NCBI RefSeq assembly: GCF_022829285.1
Contig: NZ_JAKSYI010000120.1
Coordinates: forward strand, 124,001-188,000
Length of the DNA: 64,000 nucleotides
DNA from: Methylobacterium sp. J-078
GTDB taxonomy: Bacteria; Pseudomonadota; Alphaproteobacteria; Rhizobiales; Beijerinckiaceae
Direction of reading: 5' to 3'
Shown in pieces: positions 51,786-63,289 of the stretch. Positions within the stretch are counted from its first letter, which is position 1. Each line of letters starts with the position of its first letter. A program made the translations under genes and the position numbers. The notes below the pieces were generated by a model. The model saw nothing but the letters and a program-made list of their open reading frames with translations. It had not been told where the DNA came from and ran no database searches.

Positions 51786-54176
51786 ATGCCGTGGCTTCGA
51801 TCTTCCAGCACTTCGGGCCCCTCCGCGGAGGGTTCAGGCCCCGCCGACGCGGCCCCCGAGACAGGCGACGGCCCCGACCGCTTGACCGCGATCGTGCGCC
51901 CGCCGCCGCGCGGACCGGGCCTCGTCGGGGCCCTGGTGGTCGTCACCGCCCTGGTCTCGGCCATCGCCACCTTCCTGATCCTGGCCGGCGTGATCCGGGT
52001 GACCCCGACGCCGACCGTCGGGCTGACGCTGCTCGGGATCAACGTCTTCCTCGTCCTCGGCCTCGTGGTGATCATCGCCTGGGAGGCGCGGGTCTTCCTC
52101 TACGCCCGGCGCACCAACGCCGCGGTGGCACGGCTGCACACCCGCATCGTCGGCCTATTCAGCCTCATCGCCATCCTGCCGACCGTGCTCCTGGCGGTGG
52201 TGGCGGCGGTGACCATCGACCGGGGCCTGTCGCTGGGCTTCACGGACCGGGTGCGCGACGTGGTGCTGAAATCCGTCGAGGTCGCCGACGCCTATCAGGA
52301 GAACCAGTGCCAGAGCCTGGCGCGGGAGATTCGCATCCTCACGGACGACCTCACCCGGGCGCGACCGAACTTCGACGTCAACCGGACCTGGTTCGAGAGC
52401 TTCCTGACCACGCGGGCCACGGCTTTGGGCCTGCCGGTGGCCGAGATCATGCGCGGGCCGACCGAGGTGGTGGCCCGGGCCAAGATCGACCTCCTCAAGG
52501 AGCGGCGCCTTCCCTCGGCCGCGGCCTTCGAGGACGCGGCCAAATCGAGCGACCCGATTTGCCTCGTGCCGAGCGAGGGGCGGATCTTCGCCGCGCTCCT
52601 GCGCATGCCGGCCTATGACGGCGCGGTGCTACTGGTGCAGCGGGAGGTGAGCCAGCTCGCGGTGGAGTTCCCCGGCGTGTCCCGCGCGGCGGCCGCCGAG
52701 TACCTCACCTACGATTCCCTGAAGCGCTCGATCCAGATCAGCTTCGCCTCGGTCTTCGTGCTGATCGCCCTCATCGCGCTCCTGTCGGCGGTGTGGTTCG
52801 GCCTCAACTTCGCCAACCGCTTCGTCGCGCCGATCCGGCGCCTCATCAACGCGGCCGACCAGGTCGCCTCGGGCAACTTCTACGCCCAGGTCCCGGCCCG
52901 GAAGAGTGACGGCGACCTCGCGCACCTCTCCGAGAGCTTCAACAAGATGACGCAGGAGCTGCGCCGCCAGCACGACGGGCTGACGGCGGCCAGCGACCTC
53001 ATCGACCGCAGGCGCCGCTTCACCGAGGCCGTCCTGTCGGGCGTCTCGCCGGGGGTGATGGGCGTCGATGCCGCCGGCCTCGTCACCATCGCCAACCCGT
53101 CGGTGGAGCGCACCCTGGGCCTCACGGCGGAAGCGATCGTCGGCAAGCCCCTGACGCAGGTGGTGCCGGAGCTGGAGGCGCTGTTTCCGGACGGGGCGGA
53201 GACGCGCCTGCGCGCCATGCAGCAGCAGATCCAGCTCACCCGCGACGGGCGGGAGCGCACGGTGACGGTGCGGGTGACGAGCGAACAGGCGCAAGGGGGT
53301 GCCCGCGGCTTCGTCGTCACCCTCGACGACATAACCGACCTCGTCTCGGCCCAGCGCACCTCGGCCTGGGCGGACGTGGCGCGCCGGATCGCCCACGAGA
53401 TCAAGAACCCGCTGACCCCGATCCAGCTCTCGGCCGAGCGCATCCGGCGCAAGTACGGCAAGGTCATCACCACCGACAAGGAGGTGTTCGACCAGTGTAC
53501 GGCCACGATCGTGCGTCAGGTCGACGAGATCAAGCGCATGGTGGACGAGTTCTCGTCGTTCGCGCGGATGCCCAAGCCCGCCATCGCGCAGAACGACCTC
53601 AGCGAGATCACCCGCCAGAACCTGTTCATGATGCGGGTGGCGCATCCCGACCTGGAATTCTCCTTCGCGGAAGCGAGCGGTGAGCGGGTGGTGGCGGCCT
53701 TCGACATCCGCCTGCTCTCGCAGGCGATCACCAACATCCTGAAGAACGCCGTCGAGGCGGTGCAGGCCGTGCCGGAGGCCGATCTCGCGGCCGCCCCCGG
53801 CGGCAAGGGCCGCGTCGACGTACGCCTCGTCCTCGAGGAGGGCTTCGCCGTCATCGAGGTGACGGATAACGGAAAGGGATTTCCCGCGGAGGGGCGCCAG
53901 CGGCTGCTGGAGCCCTACATGACAACCCGCGAGGGCGGGACGGGGCTGGGGCTGGCCATCGTCAGCAAGGTCCTCGAAGAGCATGGCGGCGGGATCGAAT
54001 TGAACGACAATCCGGAAGGCCGGGGCGGGCGGGTGCGGATGCGGGTGCCCCGCGAGGCCCCCGGCGACCCGAGCCGTGATACAGCCACCCCAACGACGCC
54101 GGAGGGTAGACCCTCCGTGCAGGACGAGAAGGGCGCCGCGCGCACGGCCCCCCCCATCGCGGAGATCCAGTCATGA
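51786..54176 (+). CDS. ntrY: Nitrogen regulation membrane sensor kinase NtrY
   Basis: Membrane-bound histidine kinase, 796 residues. Three hydrophobic helices near the N-terminus and a fourth after a periplasmic loop (SIQISFASVFVLIALIALLSAVWFG) are followed by a HAMP domain (RFVAPIRRLINAADQVASGN), a PAS domain (AVLSGVSPGVMGVDAAGLV), the H-box [15 protein letters not shown], and an ATPase domain with N-box ITNILKNAVEAV, G1 VTDNGKGFP and G2 GTGLGLAIVSKVLEEHGG. It phosphorylates NtrX, and may sense redox. The GTG at 51717 is an alternative start; the ATG at 51786 gives the usual length. Confidence 0.94.
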   Translation: MPWLRSSSTSGPSAEGSGPADAAPETGDGPDRLTAIVRPPPRGPGLVGALVVVTALVSAIATFLILAGVIRVTPTPTVGLTLLGINVFLVLGLVVIIAWEARVFLYARRTNAAVARLHTRIVGLFSLIAILPTVLLAVVAAVTIDRGLSLGFTDRVRDVVLKSVEVADAYQENQCQSLAREIRILTDDLTRARPNFDVNRTWFESFLTTRATALGLPVAEIMRGPTEVVARAKIDLLKERRLPSAAAFEDAAKSSDPICLVPSEGRIFAALLRMPAYDGAVLLVQREVSQLAVEFPGVSRAAAAEYLTYDSLKRSIQISFASVFVLIALIALLSAVWFGLNFANRFVAPIRRLINAADQVASGNFYAQVPARKSDGDLAHLSESFNKMTQELRRQHDGLTAASDLIDRRRRFTEAVLSGVSPGVMGVDAAGLVTIANPSVERTLGLTAEAIVGKPLTQVVPELEALFPDGAETRLRAMQQQIQLTRDGRERTVTVRVTSEQAQGGARGFVVTLDDITDLVSAQRTSAWADVARRIAHEIKNPLTPIQLSAERIRRKYGKVITTDKEVFDQCTATIVRQVDEIKRMVDEFSSFARMPKPAIAQNDLSEITRQNLFMMRVAHPDLEFSFAEASGERVVAAFDIRLLSQAITNILKNAVEAVQAVPEADLAAAPGGKGRVDVRLVLEEGFAVIEVTDNGKGFPAEGRQRLLEPYMTTREGGTGLGLAIVSKVLEEHGGGIELNDNPEGRGGRVRMRVPREAPGDPSRDTATPTTPEGRPSVQDEKGAARTAPPIAEIQS

Positions 54177-55543
54177 GCGCCGATATCCTGATCGTCGACG
54201 ACGAGGCCGACATCCGCGACCTCGTGGCCGGCATCCTCGACGACGAGGGCCATCGCACCCGGACCGCCGGGGGCTCCGACGAGGCGCTGGCGGCCATCGA
54301 GTCGCGCCGGCCCCACCTCGTCTTCCTCGACATCTGGCTGCAGGGCTCTCGCCTCGACGGCCTGCAGGTGCTCGACCAGATCAAGGCCGGGCATCCCGAC
54401 CTGCCCGTGGTGATGATCTCGGGCCACGGCAACATCGAGACGGCGGTAGCGGCGATCAAGGCCGGCGCCTACGACTTCATCGAGAAGCCGTTCAAGGCCG
54501 ACCGCCTGATCCTGGTGGCCGAGCGGGCGCTGGAGGCCTCGCGCCTCAAGCGCGAGGTGCGCGACCTCAAGGCCCGCTCCGGGCAGGCGAGCCGCCTCGT
54601 CGGCGCCTCCGTGGTGGTCAATCAGCTGCGCCAGACCGTCGAGCGCGTGGCGCCAACCAACGCGCGCGTGATGATCCTCGGCGCGCCGGGCTCGGGCAAG
54701 GAGCTCTCGGCGCGGACCCTGCACGCGATGTCGACCCGGGCCAGCGGCCCGTTCGTGGTCATCAACGCGGCCACGATCACGCCGGACACGATGGAGGCGG
54801 AGCTGTTCGGCGTCGAGGCCGGGGAGGGCCGGGCGCGCCGGGTCGGCGCCCTGGAGGAGGCCCATGGCGGCTCGCTCTACATCGACGAGGTGGCCGACAT
54901 GCCGCGCGAGACGCAGAACCGCATCCTGCGCGTCCTCGTCGACCAGAACTTCCAGCGGGTGGGCGGCACCGCGCGGGTGCACGTGGACGTGCGCATCATC
55001 TCGTCGTCGTCGCGGGATCTGGCCGAGGAGATCGCCGCGGGCCGGTTCCGCGAGGACCTGTTCCACCGGCTCTCCGTGGTGCCGATCCGCGTGCCTGCCC
55101 TCTCCGAGCGGCGCGAGGACGTGCCGGAACTCATCACCTTCTTCATGGAGCAGATCTCGGGGGCCACCGGCCTGCCGCGCCGGCGCATCGCCGAGGACGC
55201 CATGGCGGTGCTGCAGTCGCACGACTGGCCCGGCAACGTCCGCCAGTTGCGCAACAACGTCGAGCGCCTGATGATCCTGACCCACACCGACCCGGATCAG
55301 GAGGTGACCTCCGAGATGCTGCCCACGGAGATCGGCGCCCTGGTGCCGACCACGCCGAACGGATCGGGTGGCGAGAAGCTGATGAGCCTGGCTCTGCGCG
55401 AGGCCCGCGAGATTTTCGAGCGCGAGTACCTCGTGGCGCAGATCGCGCGCTTCTCCGGCAACATCTCGCGCACCGCGGAATTCATCGGCATGGAACGCTC
55501 CGCGCTCCACCGGAAACTCAAGTCCCTGGGCATCGGCCCCTGA
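54173..55543 (+). CDS. ntrX: Response regulator NtrX
   Basis: Response regulator of the NtrC type, 456 residues, overlapping ntrY by ATGA. The receiver has Asp53 (FLDIWLQ). The AAA+ region has Walker A GAPGSGKE and Walker B GSLYIDEVADMP, but the GAFTGA loop is absent: the ELFG motif is followed by VEAGEGRARRVGALEEA. NtrC has the loop. So sigma-54 activation is not expected, and NtrX likely works as a repressor or activator by DNA binding alone. A Fis-type helix-turn-helix ends the chain (ISRTAEFIGMERSALHRKLKSLG). A small inverted repeat (55550-55573) lies between it and hfq. Confidence 0.94.
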   Translation: MSADILIVDDEADIRDLVAGILDDEGHRTRTAGGSDEALAAIESRRPHLVFLDIWLQGSRLDGLQVLDQIKAGHPDLPVVMISGHGNIETAVAAIKAGAYDFIEKPFKADRLILVAERALEASRLKREVRDLKARSGQASRLVGASVVVNQLRQTVERVAPTNARVMILGAPGSGKELSARTLHAMSTRASGPFVVINAATITPDTMEAELFGVEAGEGRARRVGALEEAHGGSLYIDEVADMPRETQNRILRVLVDQNFQRVGGTARVHVDVRIISSSSRDLAEEIAAGRFREDLFHRLSVVPIRVPALSERREDVPELITFFMEQISGATGLPRRRIAEDAMAVLQSHDWPGNVRQLRNNVERLMILTHTDPDQEVTSEMLPTEIGALVPTTPNGSGGEKLMSLALREAREIFEREYLVAQIARFSGNISRTAEFIGMERSALHRKLKSLGIGP

Positions 55544-55700
55544 GGATCGCGCGACGATGCACTTGCATCGCGCCCGCAATACACGTGTAATGCCGGGGAC
55601 CCCGCGCGAGATCCTGGCGTTTCGCTCCCGGTCATGACACCAATAGAAGAGAACCCGTCCGGTGCGACGGGCGGCAGCGTGAAGCAAGGATAAGAAGAAA

Positions 55701-55955
55701 ATGGCGGGCGAGCGCGCGCAGAACCTCCAGGACACGTTCCTGAACCATGTTCGCAAGAACAAGATCCCGTTGACCATCTTCCTCGTGAACGGCGTCAAGC
55801 TGCAGGGGGTGGTGACCTGGTTCGACAACTTCTGCGTGCTGCTGCGCCGGGATGGACACTCGCAGCTCGTCTACAAGCACGCGATCTCGACGATCATGCC
55901 GGGCCACCCGGTCCAGCTCTTCGAGCCCGACGAGACCACGCCCGACAAGGCTTGA
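55701..55955 (+). CDS. hfq: RNA chaperone Hfq
   Basis: Sm-like hexameric RNA chaperone, 84 residues. Sm1 ([25 protein letters not shown], beginning after NKIPLT) and Sm2 ([12 protein letters not shown]) are complete, and the tail is short and acidic as in alphaproteobacteria. It pairs small RNAs with mRNAs and in this lineage also influences nitrogen regulation. The ribosome-binding site is AAGGATAAGAAG before ATG 55701. Its place between ntrX and hflX is the common alphaproteobacterial order. Confidence 0.96.
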   Translation: MAGERAQNLQDTFLNHVRKNKIPLTIFLVNGVKLQGVVTWFDNFCVLLRRDGHSQLVYKHAISTIMPGHPVQLFEPDETTPDKA

Positions 55956-56069
55956 GACCGCTCGAAAGCGTACGCCTCCGGCCCGATAAGGTTTGCCGCG
56001 CCCTTGTCTCGGGCCGGCAAGCGCCCATTGTCCTGAAGACACGCAGGACAGGGTCGAACGAAAACCTAC

Positions 56070-57485
56070 ATGACTGAACCGATGACGGCCGGCGAAGCCC
56101 GGCTCCAGGCGATGGCCGCCCCCGAAGGCGACATCGCGGCGGCAACCCACACCCTCGTCGTCGGCCCCTATCTCGGGCGCGCCGCGGTGGCGGCCCGGGG
56201 CAACCCGAGCGGCAGCCCCGAAGCCCTGCGCTCCACCGAGGCGCGGCTCGACGAGGCCGCCGGCCTCGCCGCCGCCATCGAACTCGACGTGGTCGAGGCC
56301 ATCGTCGCGCCGGTGCAGCGCATCCGCCCGTCCACCTACCTGGGCAAGGGCCGGGTGGAGGAACTGGCCGGGGTGATCCGTGCCCGCGAGATCGGCCTCG
56401 TGGTGATGGACTGCGCGCTCTCGCCCGTGCAGCAGCGCAACCTCGAGAAGGCCTTCGGCTGCAAGGTCATCGACCGCACCGGCCTAATCCTCGAGATCTT
56501 CGGGCGTCGGGCCTCGACCCGCGAGGGCACCCTCCAGGTCGAGCACGCGCATCTCGCCTACCAGAAGAGCCGCCTCGTGCGGTCCTGGACCCACTTGGAG
56601 CGCCAGCGCGGCGGCTTCGGCTTCCTCGGCGGCCCCGGCGAGACCCAGATCGAGGCCGACCGGCGCATGATCCAGGAGCGCATGACCAAGATCGAGCGCG
56701 AGCTCGATAGCGTCACGCGCACGCGCGGCCTGCACCGCCAGAGCCGGGCGCGGGTGCCGTACCCGATCGTGGCCCTGGTCGGCTACACGAACGCCGGCAA
56801 GTCGACGCTGTTCAACACCCTCACCAAGGCCCAAGTGATGGCGCAGGACATGCTGTTCGCCACCCTGGATCCGACAGCCCGCGCCACCAAGCTGCCGCAC
56901 GGCGAGACCGTGATCCTTTCGGACACGGTGGGCTTCATCTCCGAACTGCCGACCTCCCTGATCGCGGCCTTCCGGGCCACCCTGGAGGACGTGATCCACG
57001 CCGACATCCTGCTCCACGTGCGCGACGTTGCCCACGTGGACAGCGCCGCCCAGGCCGAGGATGTCGGGTCGGTGCTGCGCGAACTCGGGATCGAGACCTC
57101 GGCGGCGCGCATCATCGAGGTCTGGAACAAGGCCGACCTCCTCGACGAGGATGAGAGCACCCGCCTGCTGAACCTCAGCGGGCATGGGCGCAGCGACCGG
57201 GACAGCGACGCCCCGGTCCTCGTCTCGGCGGTCACGGGGGAAGGCCTCGGCGTCCTCACCGCCCGGATCGAGGCGCGGATCGCCCGGCAGCGCTCCACCT
57301 TCGCGGTCATCCTGCCGCCCGAGGACGGGGCGGCCCTGCACTGGCTCTACGAGAACGCGGAGGTGCTCGACCGGCGCGAGGAGGAGGGCGGGACCATGCA
57401 TCTCGCCATCCGCATCGCCCCCGAGAAGGAGCCGCGCTTCCTCAACCGCTTCGCGGGTGCGCGCCGGCTCAACCGGGTCGGCTGA
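56070..57485 (+). CDS. hflX: Ribosome-associated GTPase HflX
   Basis: GTPase that splits stalled ribosomes, 471 residues. An N-terminal HflX domain ([57 protein letters not shown]) is followed by a P-loop GTPase: G1 [13 protein letters not shown]3 DTVGF, G4 NKAD. The C-terminal tail extends to about 110 residues after G4. It lies 114 bases after hfq and is followed by a GAAA-loop hairpin terminator. Confidence 0.95.
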   Translation: MTEPMTAGEARLQAMAAPEGDIAAATHTLVVGPYLGRAAVAARGNPSGSPEALRSTEARLDEAAGLAAAIELDVVEAIVAPVQRIRPSTYLGKGRVEELAGVIRAREIGLVVMDCALSPVQQRNLEKAFGCKVIDRTGLILEIFGRRASTREGTLQVEHAHLAYQKSRLVRSWTHLERQRGGFGFLGGPGETQIEADRRMIQERMTKIERELDSVTRTRGLHRQSRARVPYPIVALVGYTNAGKSTLFNTLTKAQVMAQDMLFATLDPTARATKLPHGETVILSDTVGFISELPTSLIAAFRATLEDVIHADILLHVRDVAHVDSAAQAEDVGSVLRELGIETSAARIIEVWNKADLLDEDESTRLLNLSGHGRSDRDSDAPVLVSAVTGEGLGVLTARIEARIARQRSTFAVILPPEDGAALHWLYENAEVLDRREEEGGTMHLAIRIAPEKEPRFLNRFAGARRLNRVG

Positions 57486-57518
57486 CGAACCTGCGTCCCC
57501 TTCGGCCCTGAACGCGTT

Positions 57519-57552
57519 GCGCCCGCGATCCGAAAGGATCGCGGGCGCTTCC
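57519..57552 (+). terminator. Hairpin terminator between hflX and the fasciclin gene
   Basis: Perfect 13-bp stem (57519-57531 with 57536-57548) capped by a GAAA tetraloop, followed by TTCCC. The position, 33 bases after the hflX stop and between convergent genes, suits a terminator that may serve both strands. The short T-run lowers certainty that it is intrinsic. Confidence 0.72.
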
Positions 57553-57580
57553 CGTCAGGCGACAGGTCGGTCCGGTGGGA

Positions 57581-58144
57581 TCAGGGCTGGAGGACGCCGT
57601 TGATGACGTGGATGACGCCGTTCGACTGCATCACGTTGGCGGTGGTGACGGTGGCGGTGCTGCCCTTGGCGTCGGTCACGTAGACCTTCTTGCCCTTGGT
57701 CTGAATGACGAGCGGCTCTCCCTCGACCGTCTTCAGCTGCGCTTCGCCGCCGCCGTCCTTGGCGAGCTTCATCAGGTCCTTGGCGGTGTAGGTGCCGGGG
57801 ACCACGTGGTAGGTTAGGATCTTGGTCAGCGTGGCCTTGTTCTCGGGCTTCACCAGGGTCTCGACGGTGCCGGCCGGCAGCTTGGCGAAGGCGGCGTTGG
57901 TGGGTGCGAACACCGTGAAGGGGCCGGGGCTCGACAGGGTGTCGACGAGGCCGGCGGCCTTCACGGCGGCGACCAGCGTGGTGTGATCCTTCGAGTTGAC
58001 CGCGTTCTCCACGATGGTCTTCGAGGCGTACATCGGCGCGCCGCCGACCATCGGGTTCTTGGCAAGGGCTGCGGCCGGCAGGGCGGCGCCGAGCGTGAAA
58101 GCGAGGGCGGCCGAGGCCAGGGCGCGGTGCGTGATCTTCATCAT
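57581..58144 (-). CDS. Exported fasciclin (FAS1) domain protein
   Basis: A 187-residue exported protein: Sec signal peptide (MKITHRALASAALAFTLGAALPAAALA) and a single FAS1 domain with FTVFAPTNAAFAKLPAG (H1) and LTYHVVPGTY (H2 / YH region), ending in VMQSNGVIHVINGVLQP. FAS1 proteins act in adhesion. Two ATGs in a row 5' give a choice; ATG 58144 has a GAGG site at nine bases while the first at 58150 is too close. There is no lipobox, so the protein is periplasmic or secreted. Neighbour on the same strand is the outer-membrane barrel. Confidence 0.9.
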   Translation of the reverse strand: MMKITHRALASAALAFTLGAALPAAALAKNPMVGGAPMYASKTIVENAVNSKDHTTLVAAVKAAGLVDTLSSPGPFTVFAPTNAAFAKLPAGTVETLVKPENKATLTKILTYHVVPGTYTAKDLMKLAKDGGGEAQLKTVEGEPLVIQTKGKKVYVTDAKGSTATVTTANVMQSNGVIHVINGVLQP

Positions 58145-58273
58145 GAGCATGTTCCTCTTCGTCGTTCCCTCGTGCGGGGTGACTGAGGCGCTCTACGAGG
58201 CGATCGCACCGAAAGTTTCAGCCCATCTCGGCCCCGGACCGAGATCACGCCGATGTGTGGATGCTAAAACGCG

Positions 58274-58302
58274 AAAACCGCCGGACCCCGAGGATCCGGC
58301 GG
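58274..58302 (-). terminator. Terminator of the outer-membrane barrel gene
   Basis: 8-bp stem (58278-58285 with 58295-58302) around a 9-base loop, followed on the minus strand by four T (58274-58277 are A on the plus strand), CGCG and four more T. It lies 54 bases after the stop of the barrel gene and blocks read-through into the fasciclin gene. Confidence 0.82.
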
Positions 58303-58356
58303 CTGTCAGAGAAGACGTCACGGGATGACCGGGGCGCGAGCCCCGGCCAGCCGATC

Positions 58357-59337
58357 TCAGTACTTGCGGACAATCGGGGCCGGAGCAGCGGCGACCGGGG
58401 TCGGCGAGTACAGCGGCACGATCAGGCGGAACCAGCCTTCGACCGTGTCGGCGCGGCGCACGGCGTTCACGACGGTCGTGGCGACCCAGGCCTGGGCGGT
58501 GACGGGTCCGAAGTCGTAGCCGATGAGACCACCGACCGAGAAGTTGCCGCGGTTGCCGGCAGCGAGGCTGAACTGGCTGACGTCGAAGTTGTAGGTGCCG
58601 TAACCGATGGCGCCGATCTCGAACTTGCCGAACTTCTTGGTCGCGGTCAGGTCGAGGTTGAGCGAGTCGGAGATGAGGAACGGACCGCGAGTGGTCGGGA
58701 ACGCGACGCTGACGCCGGGGACGCCGCCGCCGAAGCTGGCCGGCGAGTCGTAGATGTTGGCGGTCAGGTTGGCCGTCAGGTTCCAGCCGTCGCCGGTGTA
58801 GCTGGCTGCGACGCCCATGCGGTAGGTGTTCGAAGCGAGCTGGCCCAGCACCGGGGTGGCGAAGGTGGTGCCGGCGTTGTTCACGAGAACGCCGCGGCCG
58901 CCGTTGAGCTCGTTGAGGTAGACACCGCCGAGCAAGCTGACGCCGAAGTTGTTGCCGAGATCGAAGGCCCAGATGCCGCCCACGAAGGTGCCGACGTTGA
59001 TCGACAGATCGCGCGAACCGTTCGGGCCGCCGTTCTTGCCGAAGGCGAAGACGGTCGGGGGAGCGACGAGCAGCTCGATGCGGCCGCCGAGCGGAACCAG
59101 CGGGGTCGACCAGACCAGCACCGGGATGTTGACGGCGACGTCGACCGAACCCGGAGCGACGTTCTCGTTGCTGCGGTAGACGAACGTGTTCAGCGCGTAG
59201 ATGCCCTCGGGCAGCGGAGCGCCGGTGGCGAGACCGACCTGCTCACCCGGAACGGTCGTGGTCTGCGCGTAGGAAGCCGTGGCGGTCATGCCAACGGTCA
59301 GCGCGAGCGCGCCTGCGGCGAGCCAGTTCTTCGTCAT
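58357..59337 (-). CDS. Outer-membrane beta-barrel, phenol-degradation MetA-like
   Basis: A 326-residue exported protein: Sec signal peptide (MTKNWLAAGALALTVGMTATASYAQ), then alternating-strand repeats with short turns such as ISDSLNLDLTATKKFGKFEIGAIGYGTYNFDVS and GNFSVGGLIGYDFGPVTAQAWVATTVV. Features (PLPEGIYALNTFVYRSNE, PVLVWSTPLVPLGGRIELLVAPP) agree with my recollection of the transporter family named for MetA of meta-cleavage phenol degradation. The C-terminus ends in VRKY, with an aromatic last residue but not the classic Phe. The molecule transported is unknown. ATG 59337 is chosen at the signal peptide; 44 codons upstream do not code. Confidence 0.78.
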   Translation of the reverse strand: MTKNWLAAGALALTVGMTATASYAQTTTVPGEQVGLATGAPLPEGIYALNTFVYRSNENVAPGSVDVAVNIPVLVWSTPLVPLGGRIELLVAPPTVFAFGKNGGPNGSRDLSINVGTFVGGIWAFDLGNNFGVSLLGGVYLNELNGGRGVLVNNAGTTFATPVLGQLASNTYRMGVAASYTGDGWNLTANLTANIYDSPASFGGGVPGVSVAFPTTRGPFLISDSLNLDLTATKKFGKFEIGAIGYGTYNFDVSQFSLAAGNRGNFSVGGLIGYDFGPVTAQAWVATTVVNAVRRADTVEGWFRLIVPLYSPTPVAAAPAPIVRKY

Positions 59338-59846
59338 TATCTTCTTCCTTCCCAAGGATTTCAGGTCCGCCACGCAGCCAACCGAATCATTCTGCCGATA
59401 CGCCGCTTTGGTGCGGCTTGTTTGCAGTCGATCCGGTGGCCCCCCTTGCGGCGCGTTCTCAAGTCTCAACGTCGAGAACTATTCTACAGGACGCGGCGGA
59501 AGAACAGCAGAATGCTTGGAAACGGGGCAGTTCGGATCGAACCGTTGCGCAAAAGCCGCAATTCCGCCGCGCTGCAGCGTAAGATTGTGTTAACTATTTC
59601 AGCAGGCTTTTCGCGTTCTCGAGGCGTCCTTCGGTCGGCATGCCGGCAGAATACCGCTGAATGCTCAAGCTGTTGGCACGAGCCGGCCAGGCCGGGAACA
59701 TCCGGCAAGCGCGGGGCTGCGATCGCGCATCCGCGCAAAGCGCCAACGCCAGTTTCGGCGCTGCGAGGCCGGTTCAGGCGTGACGCGGAACGGTTCAGGC
59801 GCGGTTCGCCGCGCGAATCGCACACCCGTCGGGTGGAAGGGACCGC
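59338..59846. other. Intergenic region between uvrA and the barrel gene
   Basis: About 509 bases without a gene I can support. It must hold the promoter and 5' region of the barrel gene; the stretch 59470-59660 has AT-richer patches (GTGTTAACTATTTCAG) but no clear -35/-10 pair. A direct repeat GGTTCAGGCG occurs twice at 59770-59779 and 59792-59801 near the uvrA end; no uvrA terminator with a T-run is seen. Confidence 0.5.
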
Positions 59847-62822
<2,976 letters not shown>

Positions 62823-63289
62823 GGTGTCTCTTCGGAAGGTCGCGGGCCCGGGCGGGGCAGGGCTCTCCCGTCTCCTCCCGAGCGCCATGTCGGGCGCGCG
62901 CCCCCAAGCGGCAAGGCACGCGCCACGCATATCCCCATCAGCTAGAACAAAATGCGTACAGGCTCAACTCCGCGCGGACCGCGGGTACAGGCGACGCGCG
63001 AGGGCGGCGGAACCGTCGCCCCGGCATCTCCGGGGCGGCCCTCGGCCGAGGCGATGCGGAGAGGGGCAAGACCAAGCCTTCGACTTGGAGCCGACGCAGG
63101 AGATGCGACGGTTATCCGCAAGGTGATCGCGCACAACGCGAAGGACTTCGCGCATGCGTCGCCGCGCCGGAAAGTCTGCCTCCAAACGAGCAGACTGCTG
63201 CAAAAAACATCAAAGGTTACACCGGCAAGAAAAACTTTACGGCCCGACACGGACAACGATCGGGCCCTCGCGTTTTCAGGCTCTCATTC
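62823..63289. other. Divergent promoter region uvrA / NIT-domain sensor
   Basis: A 467-base gap between divergent genes. Besides the LexA-like site it contains a 7-bp hairpin (63241-63247 with 63260-63266) followed by CTCGCGTTTT, 13 bases ahead of the sensor start; that could be a leader hairpin. I see no gene. Confidence 0.5.
62945..62959. promoter_or_regulatory. Candidate LexA (SOS) site upstream of uvrA
   Basis: The minus strand reads GTAC, seven bases, GTTC, one mismatch from the alphaproteobacterial LexA consensus GTTC-N7-GTTC. It is 123 bases upstream of the uvrA start, facing the direction of uvrA transcription. uvrA is an established SOS gene in this class. Confidence 0.6.
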
